From the NCBI RefSeq assembly GCF_964199755.1, contig NC_133897.1, positions 170,056,511 through 170,120,510 of the forward strand: DNA of 64,000 nt, in the 5' to 3' direction. Below, one piece after another: positions 1 to 12,500 of the stretch. Position 1 is the stretch's first letter. Each line of letters opens with the position of its first letter. The position numbers and the translations under genes were made by a program. The DNA is from Larus michahellis. Lineage: Eukaryota > Chordata > Aves > Charadriiformes > Laridae. The notes under the pieces are model-generated. The model worked only from the letters and a program-made list of their open reading frames with translations, was not told the origin of the DNA and ran no database searches.

Positions 1-324
1 GTGCAGCCCCGGTACCGGCAGCGAGCTGGGGCGGGGGTGGGGGGGGATCCCCGGCACGGCGGGGGATGCGGGGACGGGGACTGGGGGGGTCCCGCCGGGA
101 GGGGCCGGGGAGGGGCCGGCAGCCGGGACAGCACCGGGAGCGGGGCCGGGGGAGTCGGGGCCCGGAACCGGGGTCGCGGGGGGGACGACGGGGGACACCG
201 GGGTGGGCGTGGCCCCGGAGGGCGGGGTGGGGCGGGCCGTGCGCGGCCGCACGTCCGGAGCGGGGCGGGCTGGGACCGGGCCGGCCCCGCGCAGCGCTGT
301 CAGACCGCGGGGCGCGGCGAGCGG

Positions 325-460
325 CTCGGTTGGGCTCGCCTGGACCCGCTCGGGCTCGGAGCGGCTCGGTTGGGCTCGCCTGCACCCGCTCGGGCTCGGT
401 TGGGCTCGCCTGGATCCGGTTCGGCTCGGCTCGGCTCGGCTCGGCTCGGCTGGGCTCGGC
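325..460 (+). repeat. GC-rich tandem repeat just upstream of the NRBP2 ATG
   Basis: About three imperfect copies of a 34-40-bp unit (GGCTCGGTTGGGCTCGCCTG then a variable part) occupy roughly 330-420. They are followed by a pure GGCTC-type pentamer run (421-450) that ends 12 bases before the start codon. The tract probably lies in the 5' UTR or core promoter. Confidence 0.85.
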
Positions 461-461
461 G

Positions 462-578
462 ATGGCGGTGCCGGAGCCGGACGCGCGTCTGTCGCAGGAG
501 AAGGAGGAGGAGAGCGAGGAGGAGAGCGAGATCCTGGAGGAGAGCCCCTGCGGGCGCTGGCAGAAGCGCCGCGAGCAG
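462..578 (+). CDS. NRBP2: NRBP2 coding exon 1 (residues 1-39)
   Basis: It encodes the acidic N-terminus starting MAVPEPD, with an E/S-rich stretch, and ends [12 protein letters not shown], the conserved NRBP entry to the kinase-like region. The donor is GAGCAG|GTGGGC, phase 0. It lies in the CpG island directly after a GGCTC pentamer run. Confidence 0.93.
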
Positions 579-3500
579 GTGGGCGCCGGGCGGTGCGGGG
601 CACCCAGCGCGGACCCCGGCCCGGGGGAGCCGCCGGTGCCCGCCGCGGGGGCGATGGCGGCGGGCGGAGGCCGATGCGGAGGGGTGCCCCGGCGCGGGAA
701 GTACCGGTGCGGGAGCTGGGCTGTGCCCCGGTGCGGGAAGCTGTGCCGTGTCCCGGTGCGGGCCGTGTCCCGGTGCGGGAAGTCGGGCTCGCCGTGCCCC
801 GGTGCGGGCTGTGTCCCGGTGGGGGCTGCCGGGCTGGCTGTGCCCCGGTGCGGGGTGTCCCGGTGCGGGGTGTCACCGTGGCCTAGCATGAGGAGCCAGG
901 CTCTCTGTGGCCCGGTGCGGGAAGCCGTGCCGTTCCCTGGTGCGGGCTGCCCAGTGCGGGAGCCAGGCTTATTGTCCCCTGGTGCGGGAAGCCGGGCCAT
1001 GCCCCGGTGCGGGGTGTCCCGATGCGGGGACCCAGGGTCGCTGTGCCCCGGTGCGGGGTGTCCCGGTGCGGGAGCCGTGCTGCGCCCTGGGGAGCGGGGC
1101 AGCCCTGGGCCTGCAGCCCTCAGCAGAGGGCACCGATGCCCGAACCCAGTGCTGGAGGCCTTTTCTGGGCTCGTCTTTGGGCTGTGTCTGGTGGCACGGT
1201 GCAGGTGACAGGCTGGTAACCACGGGCCGGTGGCTGGCAGCTCCTGCAGGAATGGGGACTCGCCGCCCTGCGCCGCTGCCTCCAGGGCTGGAGAACCTGA
1301 TTCCCCCTCTCCAGGGAAGGGGTTTGGACCATCTCAGCTTATCTTCCCTTCTGCAGCCTGTCCGCCAGGGTTCTGCACAGCTCCCGTCACCCCCCTGCTC
1401 TCTCTCGCCCAGACGCAGCCCCATGTCGGTGCAATGTCCCTCTCCCCTGACAGCGGGGCCCGGGTCTCCCGGCCTCTCTCAGGGCACCCAAGAACAGGGA
1501 CCAGCGTGGGTGGGTGAATCCTGGCCCCAGGCATGGGTGGGACAGCGCTGAGAGGTGATCACAGGCACGGTCAGCTTCTGAAGGGTAAAAGGCCCGTGCA
1601 AGGCCAGTCCTGTTCTTTATCTTCCCACCATCACCTGTTAACAACGTGTCTGTTGTCCATCCTGCTCTAGCCTGGCGTCAGGCTGCCCGGTTTAGGCTGT
1701 CCCCTGTTTTCCCAGTCTGGGATCTTGATGACCTGCTAACGTCGGTGCCATCAGCACCTGCCCTTCTTCTGTCCCTCTGTGCTTTCTGGTACTTCCACAC
1801 CCGCATGTCACCCTTTGATCTCCTGTTCCTACTACCTGACCACCTCTGCCACGCATCTTCTCCGCATCAGGGCCTTGCACCGGGGTGTACGTGCGGCGTG
1901 GCTGGCACCTGAGCCTTGTACTACCGTCTCCATGCTGTGTGGTAAGAGCCAGGACCTGACACTGCATTCGAAATCCTGTGACTTCTTCCCCTGCTTGTCC
2001 TTGGTGCTCCCAGAGTCACAGATCCCACCTGTGTGGCACATCCGAGGTGTCAGACAGCTGTATCTTTATCTCCTGTTGTTTCATTTGTCTTTTTTGTGAC
2101 GGGCTCTGCTGGCTCCATCGTAATCTATCCCTCTGTCTGCTGTGCCTTCCATCTGACCATGCTCCAGCTGCTGGCATGGGCGATGCGGTGTGTCCTCCAT
2201 GCCGCCAGCGAGGCGTGGGGTAATGGTACTGGCACAGCGGATGGACAGACAGACCCTGCCTCTCCTGTGGTCTCTCTGCCAGGGTGTCTCTGCGGGGCTG
2301 CTCAGGAGGGGAGGAAGGCTGTGCGGAAACTAGTTTTTTAGCTGAGAATACCCTGATGCTCCAGCAGTTAGACCTATAGACTTAAAATGACCTCTGCAGT
2401 GTGGTGGAAACATTTGGTGTCCGTACTGGATAAGGCCCTGTAATTTAATCCCATCTGACCTGTAGCTGTGTTATGTTTTCTCACACAGCTCTTGGATGAT
2501 GTGTGTTAGTCTGTGACACACCAAAACAGCCTGAAACCCCTCGTTGTCCTTGGCGAAGAAATGGCTTGGAGGTCATTTCTCATTTGAACAATCCCCGTCT
2601 GTTTTGACCTAGTGGTGACTTAGAACCATGAAACGGTTTGGGTGGGAAGGGACCTTGAAGATCATCTCGTTCCAATCCCCTGCCCTGGGCAGGGACACCT
2701 CCCACCAGCCCAGGTTGCTCCAAGCCCCCTCCAACCTGGCCTTGAGCCCCTCCAGGGATGGGGCAGCCACAGCTTCTCTGGGCAACCTGGGCCAGGGGCT
2801 CACCACCCTCACAGCCAAGAGTTTCTGCCTCAGATCTCATCTCAATCTCCCCTCTTCCAGCGTAAAACCCTTCCCCCTCATCGCATGGCTCCCGTCCCTG
2901 CTCCAGAGTCCCTCCCCAGCTTTCCTGGAGCTCCTTTAGGGACTGGAAGTGTTCAAGGCCAGGCTGGATGGGGCTTTGAGCAGCTTGGTCTAGTGGGAGG
3001 TGTCCCTGCCCAGGGTAGGGGGTGTGGAACCAGGTGATCTTTAAGGTCCCTTCCAACCCGAACCATTCTGTGGAAGGGGCTGGAAGGTCTCCCCGCAGCC
3101 TTCTCTTCTCCAGACTCCATACCTTTGGTTTTACACGTGGCCATTGTGGCCGTACTCCAGCTGTACCGGGAGAACATACAGCTCACGACCCTGCTGTGCA
3201 TCGTTACAGCGTGTTTCAGGTACGGACCCAACAGCTGAAACGTGCCGTGATCTTAATGCTTTGCTGGGTCTGTCTGTGCCCACCGCAGGAGAAAACATTT
3301 CCCTGCACAACTTCCTTTGCCTGATTATGATGTGTTTGTTCACGTTGGATACGAAGTCAACAGATTTCCACAAACAGTTTGGGAAATAAAAGCACTTACA
3401 GTATCTCCGCAAGGTATGTGGAGAAAGAGTCATGTGAATCCTTGGGTGGCTTCACGTTCAGCGCCAGCACAACCCGTGTCCTGCCCCTCTCCCCCTGCGA

Positions 3501-6500
3501 TCGGAGGGAAAGTGCAGCAGAAGAATGCCGCTGCTGCTGCAGACTTTTCCATTTAGGAAGATAGGCTTTTTTTTTGGCGTCGGTTTGATGACTTCATTTA
3601 CTTTTTCCATCCACCCTGTGGATAAAAGTAGCAAGGGAGAAGATGCTTGGGTTACTGCTCATGTTAAAAGTTCTGCAGCTTTCCTCGTCCGAATACAGTT
3701 TCCTGAATGAACCCCAGCACCTTGTTACTAAGATCAAACTGGTTTTATCCACGTTGCTTCGCTTTTACAGACCCTTTATCCATTTGGAGAGGGGACTGTT
3801 ATGAGCAGTAGCTGTTTGTTGGCTCTGCTGTTGGCAAGCACTGGTACCACTGCATTAATATATAATAATAGATAATAATGGATAATAGTAGATAATAATG
3901 GATAATAGATAATAATTAATAGATAATAATACACATAGACGGCTGCCGGCAGCTAGAACAGCACTGGTTGCTTTTCGCTTGGAATAGCCCATTGCTCCCC
4001 TTTTTGGTCCCCTTGTTTAATTAAAGGGTTAATGACTGAATGTGTAGAGATACAGAGGCCTTGAACTATGAGCTTTAAACTCCTAAAACCAGCAGAGTGA
4101 AAGAAAGGAAAAAGGGAAACAATAATAGAAAGAAAGAGAAGAAGTGCCAAAGCAGAATTTACAGAAAAATAAAGTGGTATTCAAAAAATCTGCAAGAGGG
4201 GGAGATGTTGAAGTGTTGCTATAGGTTTCCATGGATCAGAAAATGAAAACAAAATATGGAAAAATAATCCAAGCATTTGAATACACTGAGGTGCAAGGGT
4301 GTTCCCAATTTTTGGGTATTAATTATGTTTGCAGTTTGCAGTGGGGATAACCAGTTCTGTGACAGATTATTTGGAAAGCATCCAACTATTTAATATTTGC
4401 CACCAGAGTTATTTTTAAAAGCGGCTTTGTTGCCAGCCCTCCCAGGAGACCAGGACTTGAAGTGTGTTTTGTTGTGAAGTGCTTTTCCAGAGCAGAGGGG
4501 ATCAGCTGAAGGACTTAGCTCTTTCTTTTCATGCCATCTATTTATTTTTTTTTTCCCTGCCCCACACTGGTTTTACGGCTTTTGTTTGCTGTTATTTAAC
4601 TTTCCCGGATGAGTTTACTGATGAACCCGCTGACCTCAGCTCATCAGGCAGGTTGGTGTTGTGAAGCTTTGCTCTGGGCTCCGAACAGGAGCAGGGGCAC
4701 CCCAGGTGGTTTTAATTGCGGATTTTTGTAAAAGCAAGACAAAATTGTTTGAACTGAGGTGGCGTAACTCATGGGTAGATAAGCTCTGCTGGGGGCAGAT
4801 AGCGAGGTCCTCTTCTCGGCGTGTATTCTGTGGGTCTGGCAACAAGCAGGACTTTGCAGGATGGATTTAGCATCCTCCTCCTCACCCTCCTAGTTCGTGT
4901 GGGCGATGGCTGTTTTGCTTTTGCTTCAGGTCCGCTTTCCCCGTGCTGCTTTCTCCGTTTCAAGGAGCCTTTAATCCTTCACGATCTTACCCGGTCACAA
5001 CAATCCCCTGCCTTGTTCTCGGTGCCAGGGAGGGAGCTGACGTCAGCCCGGCCGTAAAGGTTAGTGCAGAAACTTGTCCTTTTTTCATGCGGTAACACGC
5101 TCTTTTATTCATTCAGATTCTCTGCGAGAATGCCTTTCTATTTGCAGAACCCGGTGCTCACGGGGTGCTTGGGGTGCTCCTGCGGCACTACCTTCCTGCT
5201 CCGGCTTCTCCACCGCATCCCAGAGGCATCCCAGCGGCCCCTTCTGTGCCCCCTCCAAACCAGACACCAAAGACAAGTGTTACAATTACCGGCATTCTCT
5301 ATGTTTTGTTCCCTTTCCTGTTTTTAACCAGGCTTTTTTTGCCCTTTCATTGGTTTTCCCAGCAGGTATTTTTGTTGACAGCGGCCAGACGTTGTATATG
5401 AGTCTTGCAGGCTTGTACACCTTTTGTGTCCCTCGTCTCCTTTCTCCTTTTTCTCTGATGTAACCAGAGAACGCGCGCAGTCCCAGAGGCTTTTCTATTT
5501 CACTTCTGGGACAAGGGAGGCGTCCCACGGTCGTGTTATAAAAGGGATCAGAAGATGATCAAAGCGCTTGTTGGTCGGATCTGCCATTGGACGAGTTGGC
5601 GTTTGGCAGTACACACGTGCAGGGCAGGGGTTTGCATTTCCCCGTAGCAATCAGACCCTGGTCAGCAAGGTGGTTTTGTTGCTTTCGTTCAGCTTCTCTG
5701 TTCAGGGTGGGCTCGCTCCGTGCCAAGGCAGTAGGAGGGCAAACCCCCTGCCCACCCAGTCAATGGGGTAAATCGCACCAAATTCTGAAAAGGGGTAATT
5801 CTTGCTGGTGACCGGTCTGACTTGTGAAAAGCTGCTGTTTGGTGTTTTCCAGCTGGCCCTGGATGACCAGCCAAGGTGGCCCCTTGCTTTCTGGCAGAGC
5901 CCTGCAAAGCCTGTCCCTGGGTGCTGGTCCCCAGTTCAGACTGGTGGGCACTGGCGGCCCACAGCAGCGGTGGGTGAGAAGCTCAACACGAGCCAGCAAC
6001 ATGCGCTGGCAGCACAGAAACCCCCCGCAGCCCGGGCTGCATCCCCAGCAGCGTGGGCAGGGGGGCGAGGGGGGGATTCTGCCCCTCTGCTCCGCTCGGG
6101 GAGACCCCCCTGCAGTGCTGCCTCCAGCCCCGGGGACATCGGGAGGGAGGACACGGAGGTGCCGGAGAAGGCCCCGGAGATGCCGGGAGGGCTGGAGCCC
6201 CTCTGCTGGGAGGACAGGCTGAGAGAGCTGGGGGGGTTCAGCCTGGAGAAGAGAAGGCTCCGGGGAGACCTTCCAGCCCCTTCCAGGCCCTCAAGGGGCT
6301 CCGTGAAAGCTGGGGAGGGACTCTGGAGCAGGGAGGGGAGCCACGGGACGAGGGGGAAGGGTTTTCCACTGGAAGAAGGGAGATTGGGATGAGATGTGAG
6401 GCAGACATTGTTTGCTGTGAGGGTGGTGAGCCCCTGGCCCAGGGTGCCCAGAGAAGCTGTGGCTGCCGCATCCCTGGAGGGGTTCAAGGCCAGGTTGGAG

Positions 6501-9500
6501 GGGGCTCGGAGCCACCTGGGCTGGTGGGAGGTGTCCCTGCCCAGGGCAGGGGGGTTGGAAAATGAGGATCTTTAAGGTCCCTTCCCACCCAAACCATTCT
6601 ATGAAATAACAACGCTTGTATTGCCTTCGGCATGCAGGATCTCTCCTGGCTCTTATCTGGGCAGTGGAAAAATACTCCTCTGTCCCTTTTTCTCAGCAGT
6701 GGAAGGAGAACAGGGATCACAGTGTTTGCTCTGGCAGCTGCTGGGCAAGAGGGAAGGGCAACCACGGGTATGGAGAGAAAGGAAAGATTCCAGCCTTCCC
6801 TCCCACGGGCGGAGGGGACAGGTTGACCAGTGGCTGCATCCCTGAGGAGGCCTGTGCCGGGTCCTGCTCCCTCTCCCTCTCTACAGGTATCAACAACCAC
6901 CTCCCGGCCATTGCTGACAGGCAGGGGATGTCCTGGGGATGGATCGGGAGAGCTCATGGAAGAGGGCTGGGTGAAGCGGGTGCCCCAGGACAGGCGAGCT
7001 CTGCACATCCCACTGTGTTGCCTGCGAGTGTTTCCCTTCCCGGGTCTCCCCGGCCGGCAGCGCAGCTGGGCACCTGGGGGTTTTTCATAGAATTATAGAA
7101 CCACAGAATGGTTTGGGTTGGAAGGGACCTTAAAGCCCACCAGTGCCACCCCCTGCCCTGGGCAGGGACACCTCCCACCAGCCCAGGTTGCTCCAAGCCC
7201 CGTCCAACCTGGCCGTGAACCCCTCCAGGGATGAGGCAGCCACAGCTTCTCTGGGCAACCTGGGCCAGGGACTCACCACCCTCATAGCAAAGAATTTCTT
7301 CCCAATATCTCATCTCAGTCTCCCCTCTTTCAGTGGAAAACCGTTCCCCCTCATAATGAGTCCCTCCCCATCTCTCCTGTAGGTCCCCTTTAGGGACTGA
7401 AGGGCTGCCATAAGGTCTCCCCGGAGCCTTCTCTTCTCCAGGCTGAACCCCCCCAGCTCTCTCAGCCTGTCCTCACAGCAGAGGGGCTCCAGCCCTCTGA
7501 TCGTCTCCGTGGCCTCCTCTGGCCCCACTCCAACAGGTCCGTGTCCTCCTGATGTTGGGGACTCCAAAGCTGGACGCAGTACTCCCAGTGCTGGTTGATG
7601 GCTGAATTGAAATTCCTGGTTGATGGCTGAATGCCACTTCTTTCTGCCCACAGCTCTTCTCCTTCTCTCTGGGGCTCACTGCTCCTCCAGCACGGTCCAG
7701 ATGAGTGCTGTTCCCCTCTACCATGGTGGCACTGGTGTTAATCATAGGATGTGTTGGGTTGGAAGGGACCGCTAAAGGCCATCTAGTCCAACCCCCCTGC
7801 AGTGAGCAGGGACATCTTCAACTAGATCAGGTCGCTCAGAGCCTCATCCAGCCTGGCCTTGAATGTCTCCAGGGATGGGGCCTCCACCACTTCTCTGGGC
7901 AACCTGTTCCAGTGTCTCACCACCCTCAGTGTAAAGAACTCCATCTTAATGTCTGATCTAAACCTGCCCTGCTCTAGTTTAAAACCATTGCCCCTTGTCC
8001 TATGGCTATGTGCCCTTGCAAACCACCCCTCCCCAGCTTTCCTGTAGGCCCCCTTCAGGTACTGGAAGGGGCTCTAAGGTCTCCCCAGAGCCTCCTGTTC
8101 TCCAGGCTGAACAACCGCAGCAGAGCTTGCCCCGTTGCCCCCCAGCTCTGTAGAGCGTCACACCACTGTCCCTGCTCGGCCGGGTCTCTCCAGCTGGTAG
8201 TGTGTGAGCCCTGTGCCCACGCTGCTCTGAGTTAGTGCTGAGAATGTGTTTTTGTGAGAGGTAGGATCAAATGCTTCACTGGAATCAAAATATTTTCCGT
8301 CTCGTGTGTTCCCTTCACCTGCTAATTGTGTAACAGGATCGCACAGAGAGAACAGGTTTATCTGGCACCGCAGATGCCTCGTCCTGCTCCTGCAGGGCCA
8401 CAGGACGTCGTAGGCTCGGCCGGTTGTTTTGCCGTGGGCTGCAGGTAGCAGGCTGGGTGGATGTCACCCAGATAGCACTTCTGTCACAGCCTTTGGCATC
8501 CCTGCCGTGGTGTGAAACTGAGCCAGCAGCACAGCCAGGCTCGGGAGCAGATCGCTCCGTAATTGCTCAGGGCTGCTGCCACTGTCCCCGGCCTCCTCCC
8601 TGGGGACAAAGTGGCAGGTCTGGTGCTTGAAACGGGGCCCTGGAGGCAGAGGGCTGGGAGGGCTCAGCAGTGGGATGCATCGGCTCCACACCCAGAGACC
8701 ACAGCGGGACCGTGGATTAGTCCCCTGGGTGCCCGGTGCCCGTGTGCTGCCGCTCCTGCAGGACCTGCTCCTGCGTCTGCCCCTCGGCGCAGCGGTGATC
8801 AGTTGTCCCCGTCCCTCGGTGAGCTGAAGGAAGCAGCAGAGGCATCGGAGCCAGGCCTTGCCCCTCACCTCTCTTACCTTTGTTTGTGTGTTTGTTTGTT
8901 TTTTGTTGTTGGGGTTTTTTTTTACATATTTTAAAAAATTATTTCCGTGTTGCAACAGTCACCCCTGCCCTGCATGGGGCCACGGCATGGGGTGGTGGAG
9001 GGGGAGTGCAGGGTCTGTCGGGGCCAGGGAACACGTAGTTTGGAGAAGGCAAGGGGGGGGTCTGGCATGGGGCAGCGGGCTGGAGAGGGGGCCCTGCAGA
9101 GACACGGTCCTCTGTCCCTGCTGCTGGCACACATGCCCTGAGAGGACGGTTTCTGCTGCCCAAGGTGTGTCCCTGTGCCTCAGCGCCTCCTTCCTGACTG
9201 TGACCTGAACAGAAGTCCCTTGAGAAGCCCAGACACAGCCTTCGCTGTCGCCCAGGCTTATGAGATCCTGGAGCGGAGGGCCGGGTTGGGATTTACTCTG
9301 CGAAAGTGCCCTCCCAGGCACACTGTGTTCCCTGCTCAGCCTGGTGGCCCTGGCAAATCCTGCCAGTTCCCAGCGCCAAAAGGCACAATGTCACGGTGTC
9401 ACGAGGAGTCAGGTAAATGCAGTGAGCATCACCATCTTCACATCCTGATAGCTCTCCTCTCGTTACCGGCAGCCAGGGCTTTCTGCTCCCTGACACAGGC

Positions 9501-12500
9501 TCACAGGGCTGTCCCCTTTGGCATCAACACATGTCTGCCGTCACCGTACGACCAGGTGGGTCCTGGTGCTTTTGCCAGCACAGCACAGCTGGTCTCAGTG
9601 AGCCTGGAGAGCCCGGTTCCCTGTAATCCAGGTAACCGCTCCTCCTTCGTGCTTGGCTCTCCCATTGGGGGTCTTTTTGGCTGTTTGCCCTGTGTCCTCC
9701 AGATGGTGATGTTTCTTACCTCCTGGCCTTCTGTCCCCAGGGCCGCCTGTGGCACCCGGCATGGTGGCTGCTGCACCAGGGACGACTCAGCAGCCCATGG
9801 GCAAATGGTGGGGCCATGGGGATTTGGGGGGCTGCTGCCAGCTGCGGTGGGTGGGGAAGGGCTCCGTCCTGCGGGGCTGAACCCCTGAGAGCATCCCTGG
9901 GCAGCAGCTCCGGAGCTGAACTCAGCTCAGCGCCGCTATGGACAGGGCACATGTACAGAGCGCTGGCAGCTGCTTTGCTGTCGTGCCCGTTCATGGGCCT
10001 TTGATTCACAAAACTTCATCTTTCCCCTGGTCTCTGGCTCAGCACCGGTTCAGGAAATCCCCAAAGAGGTTTGGTCCTCTTCCTTCCAGCCTTGGGATGC
10101 GCAGAGGCTGTGTGTCAGCCTCCTGGTGTGCCCTCCAGCCTGGTCAGGTGTCTCCTGGTGGCCTCTTCAACTCTGCGTTTGTGTTACTACAGTCTTTTTC
10201 AGGATGGTTCTGTGACGGCAATGCCTGGGCTCAGGGTGTAAGAAGGAAACATGCCATTTCCCTCCCCTTCCCTGCTGCTGCTTTGCCTCTCACCCCTGGC
10301 ACTGACAGCCTGGTAGGGGCAATGGGACCCTGCAGTTATCGGGGGTGAAGGTGGCCGTCCCACCACCCTCCCTGCAGCCTGCACCCTACCTCTGGCCATC
10401 CACCATGTCCCTTGGGCGATGGCACAGCCGAGGGCTGAGGCTTTGCCTGCTCGGCTGCCTTGGAGACAGCAGTAAACTTGTGCCAAACTTTGTGAATTAT
10501 GAAGACAGGCTGAGAGAGTTGGGGGCTTCAGGAAAGTTAGGGAGGGACTCTGGATCGGGGAGTGGGGCGATAGGATGAGGGAGAATGGTTTTACACTGGA
10601 AGAGGGGAGATTGAGATGAGATCTGAGGAAGAAATTGTTTGCTGTGAGGGTGGTGAGCCCCTGGCCCAGGTTGTCCAGAGAAGCTGTGGCTGCCCCATCC
10701 CTGGAGGGGTTCAAGGTTGGATGGGGCTCTGAGCAACCTGGGCTGGTGGGAGGTGTCCCTGCCCGTGCAGGGACTCGATAGGCTTTAAGGTCCCTTGCAA
10801 CCCAAACCATTGTATGCTTTGGGTGAAGTACCTGCAGGCAGTAACCGGCCTCCCTCGCGGAGGGGCTGCCCATTGGGTCGGAGCCTACTGGGTGCTTCTC
10901 TGAGGGGCAGGAGGGCAGAGCTGGGGCAGGAGAAACACATCTGTGCTGGGGGTTGAGGGTGTGAGATGGCTGTTTGGGCACGGGAGGGTGCCTGGGGCCG
11001 GTGGGACCTGGGCTCTGCTGGGGTTGGATGGCTTCCTTCGCCCAGAAGCTGCCTGCCCCAGTCCCACTCCTGCACCAAGGTCCTGGGAGTGGGGTCACTG
11101 GCAGAGGTGGCCTCTGGGACTGCTCTGTCCGCAGTGTCCCAGGGGTGGCCGGGGTGTGCTGGTCCAGATTGTATGGAGGCGTGCTCCAGAGGGCACAGGA
11201 AAGCAGCGGGATGTCCCTGCCGAGGGACGGCACCAGCACATATTGTCCTGAGGACACGAGTGTGGGTTTTTGGGGACAGGCAGAGGACCGGCAGAGTGTC
11301 CTCTCCTCCGGGGGCCATGGCTGTGCTTTTTCCCCAGTCTCCTCGAGTGACCTGAGAAAGGTAACAAGATACCTTGTCCTTATCTTCTTCTCCAGATTGG
11401 GTCTAAATGCCGTTGCGTTCCCAGTTTAACAGCAGCTCGCCTAAGGCCCCAGAACCATATCACTAAGCCCTTTTCTGTGGGCTGTTTCACTCTCTGCTGA
11501 CGTGAAAAGCTCAAAAGGGAGCGATTTATTGTAAGATGCAATCCGATCTTTTGTAAACCTTGGCATACTCATCCCCAGTGATCTCTCCAGGCTGGCCTCA
11601 GCTCCTGCCAAGGGCTTTCTGGAAGAGCCTGAGCAGGGAGTTCGCCCAGTCTGGCTCTGGAGTTTTGCCTTTTTCATGTGGTGGCCGCACCATTTGCAGC
11701 ACACGGAGGTGCCAGGAACCCCTGAAAGGCATGACGTGAGATAATCAAGGTGACCTGGGGCCAGTTCCTTTTGTCCCCAGTCACCTCTGGGATTATAATA
11801 CAGCTTTTATTTATTTACGCAGTCTCAGAGCTCAGTGCGCGAGGCAGCTGTTCAGTATCAGTTTTATTGTCATTCAGCACAAGACTGAGCACGTTCGCGT
11901 CTGCACGGAACAGGGAACATTTCATCCCCTGTAGGCCTGCCTGATGCTCCTCACCGCATACCAGAGCCTCCCAGATACAAACAGATCCAGTGTCCGGAGC
12001 ATTAAGGACCAGGATGCCACTTTGGGCTCTGAGAGCGGGTTGTTCAAAGGTGGGAGGCTGTGGTGAAGGGATGACACCAGACTCCTTGGGTCACAACAAC
12101 CCCATGAACGCTACAGGCTGGGCACAGAGCGGCTGGAGAGCTGCCCGGTGGAAAAGGACCTGGGGGTATTGGTCAACAGCCGGCTGAATATGAGCCAGCA
12201 GTGTGCCCAGGTGGCCAAGAAGGCCAGTAGCATCCTGGCCCGTATCAGGAACAGTGTGGCCAGCAGGACTAGGGAAGTGATGGTCCCCCTGTACTCAGGA
12301 CTGGTGAGGCCCCACCTTGAGTGCTGTGTCCAGTTTTGGGCCCTTCATGACAAGAAAGACATTGGGGTGCTGGAGCGTGTCCAGAGAAGGGCAACGGAGG
12401 TGGTGAGGGGTCTGGAGCAGGAGTCTTGTGAGGAGCGGCTGAGGGAGCTGGGGGTGTTCAGCCTGGGGAAAAGGGGGCTGAGGGGAGACCTTCTCGCTCT

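Larger units (their letters stand above)
1..1100 (+). promoter_or_regulatory. NRBP2: CpG island / putative NRBP2 promoter and 5' UTR
   Basis: Extremely GC- and CpG-rich DNA surrounds the NRBP2 start codon. GC-box-like GGGGCGGG sequences occur near 28-36 and 255-265, and no TATA box is apparent, which suits a dispersed CpG-island promoter. The transcription start cannot be placed from the sequence. The window probably begins inside the island. Long open frames here are a by-product of GC richness. Confidence 0.7.

Noticed and set aside
1-1208. Long overlapping open frames in the first kilobase
   Set aside because: They are Gly/Arg/Ala/Pro-rich, occur in several frames and follow the GC-rich repeats. 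Only the 117-base NRBP2 exon 1 in this stretch has family resemblance.
10199-11257. 352-residue minus-strand open frame in NRBP2 intron 1
   Set aside because: It runs through a + strand CR1 on its antisense side and is Pro/Ser-rich. It is best explained by base composition.
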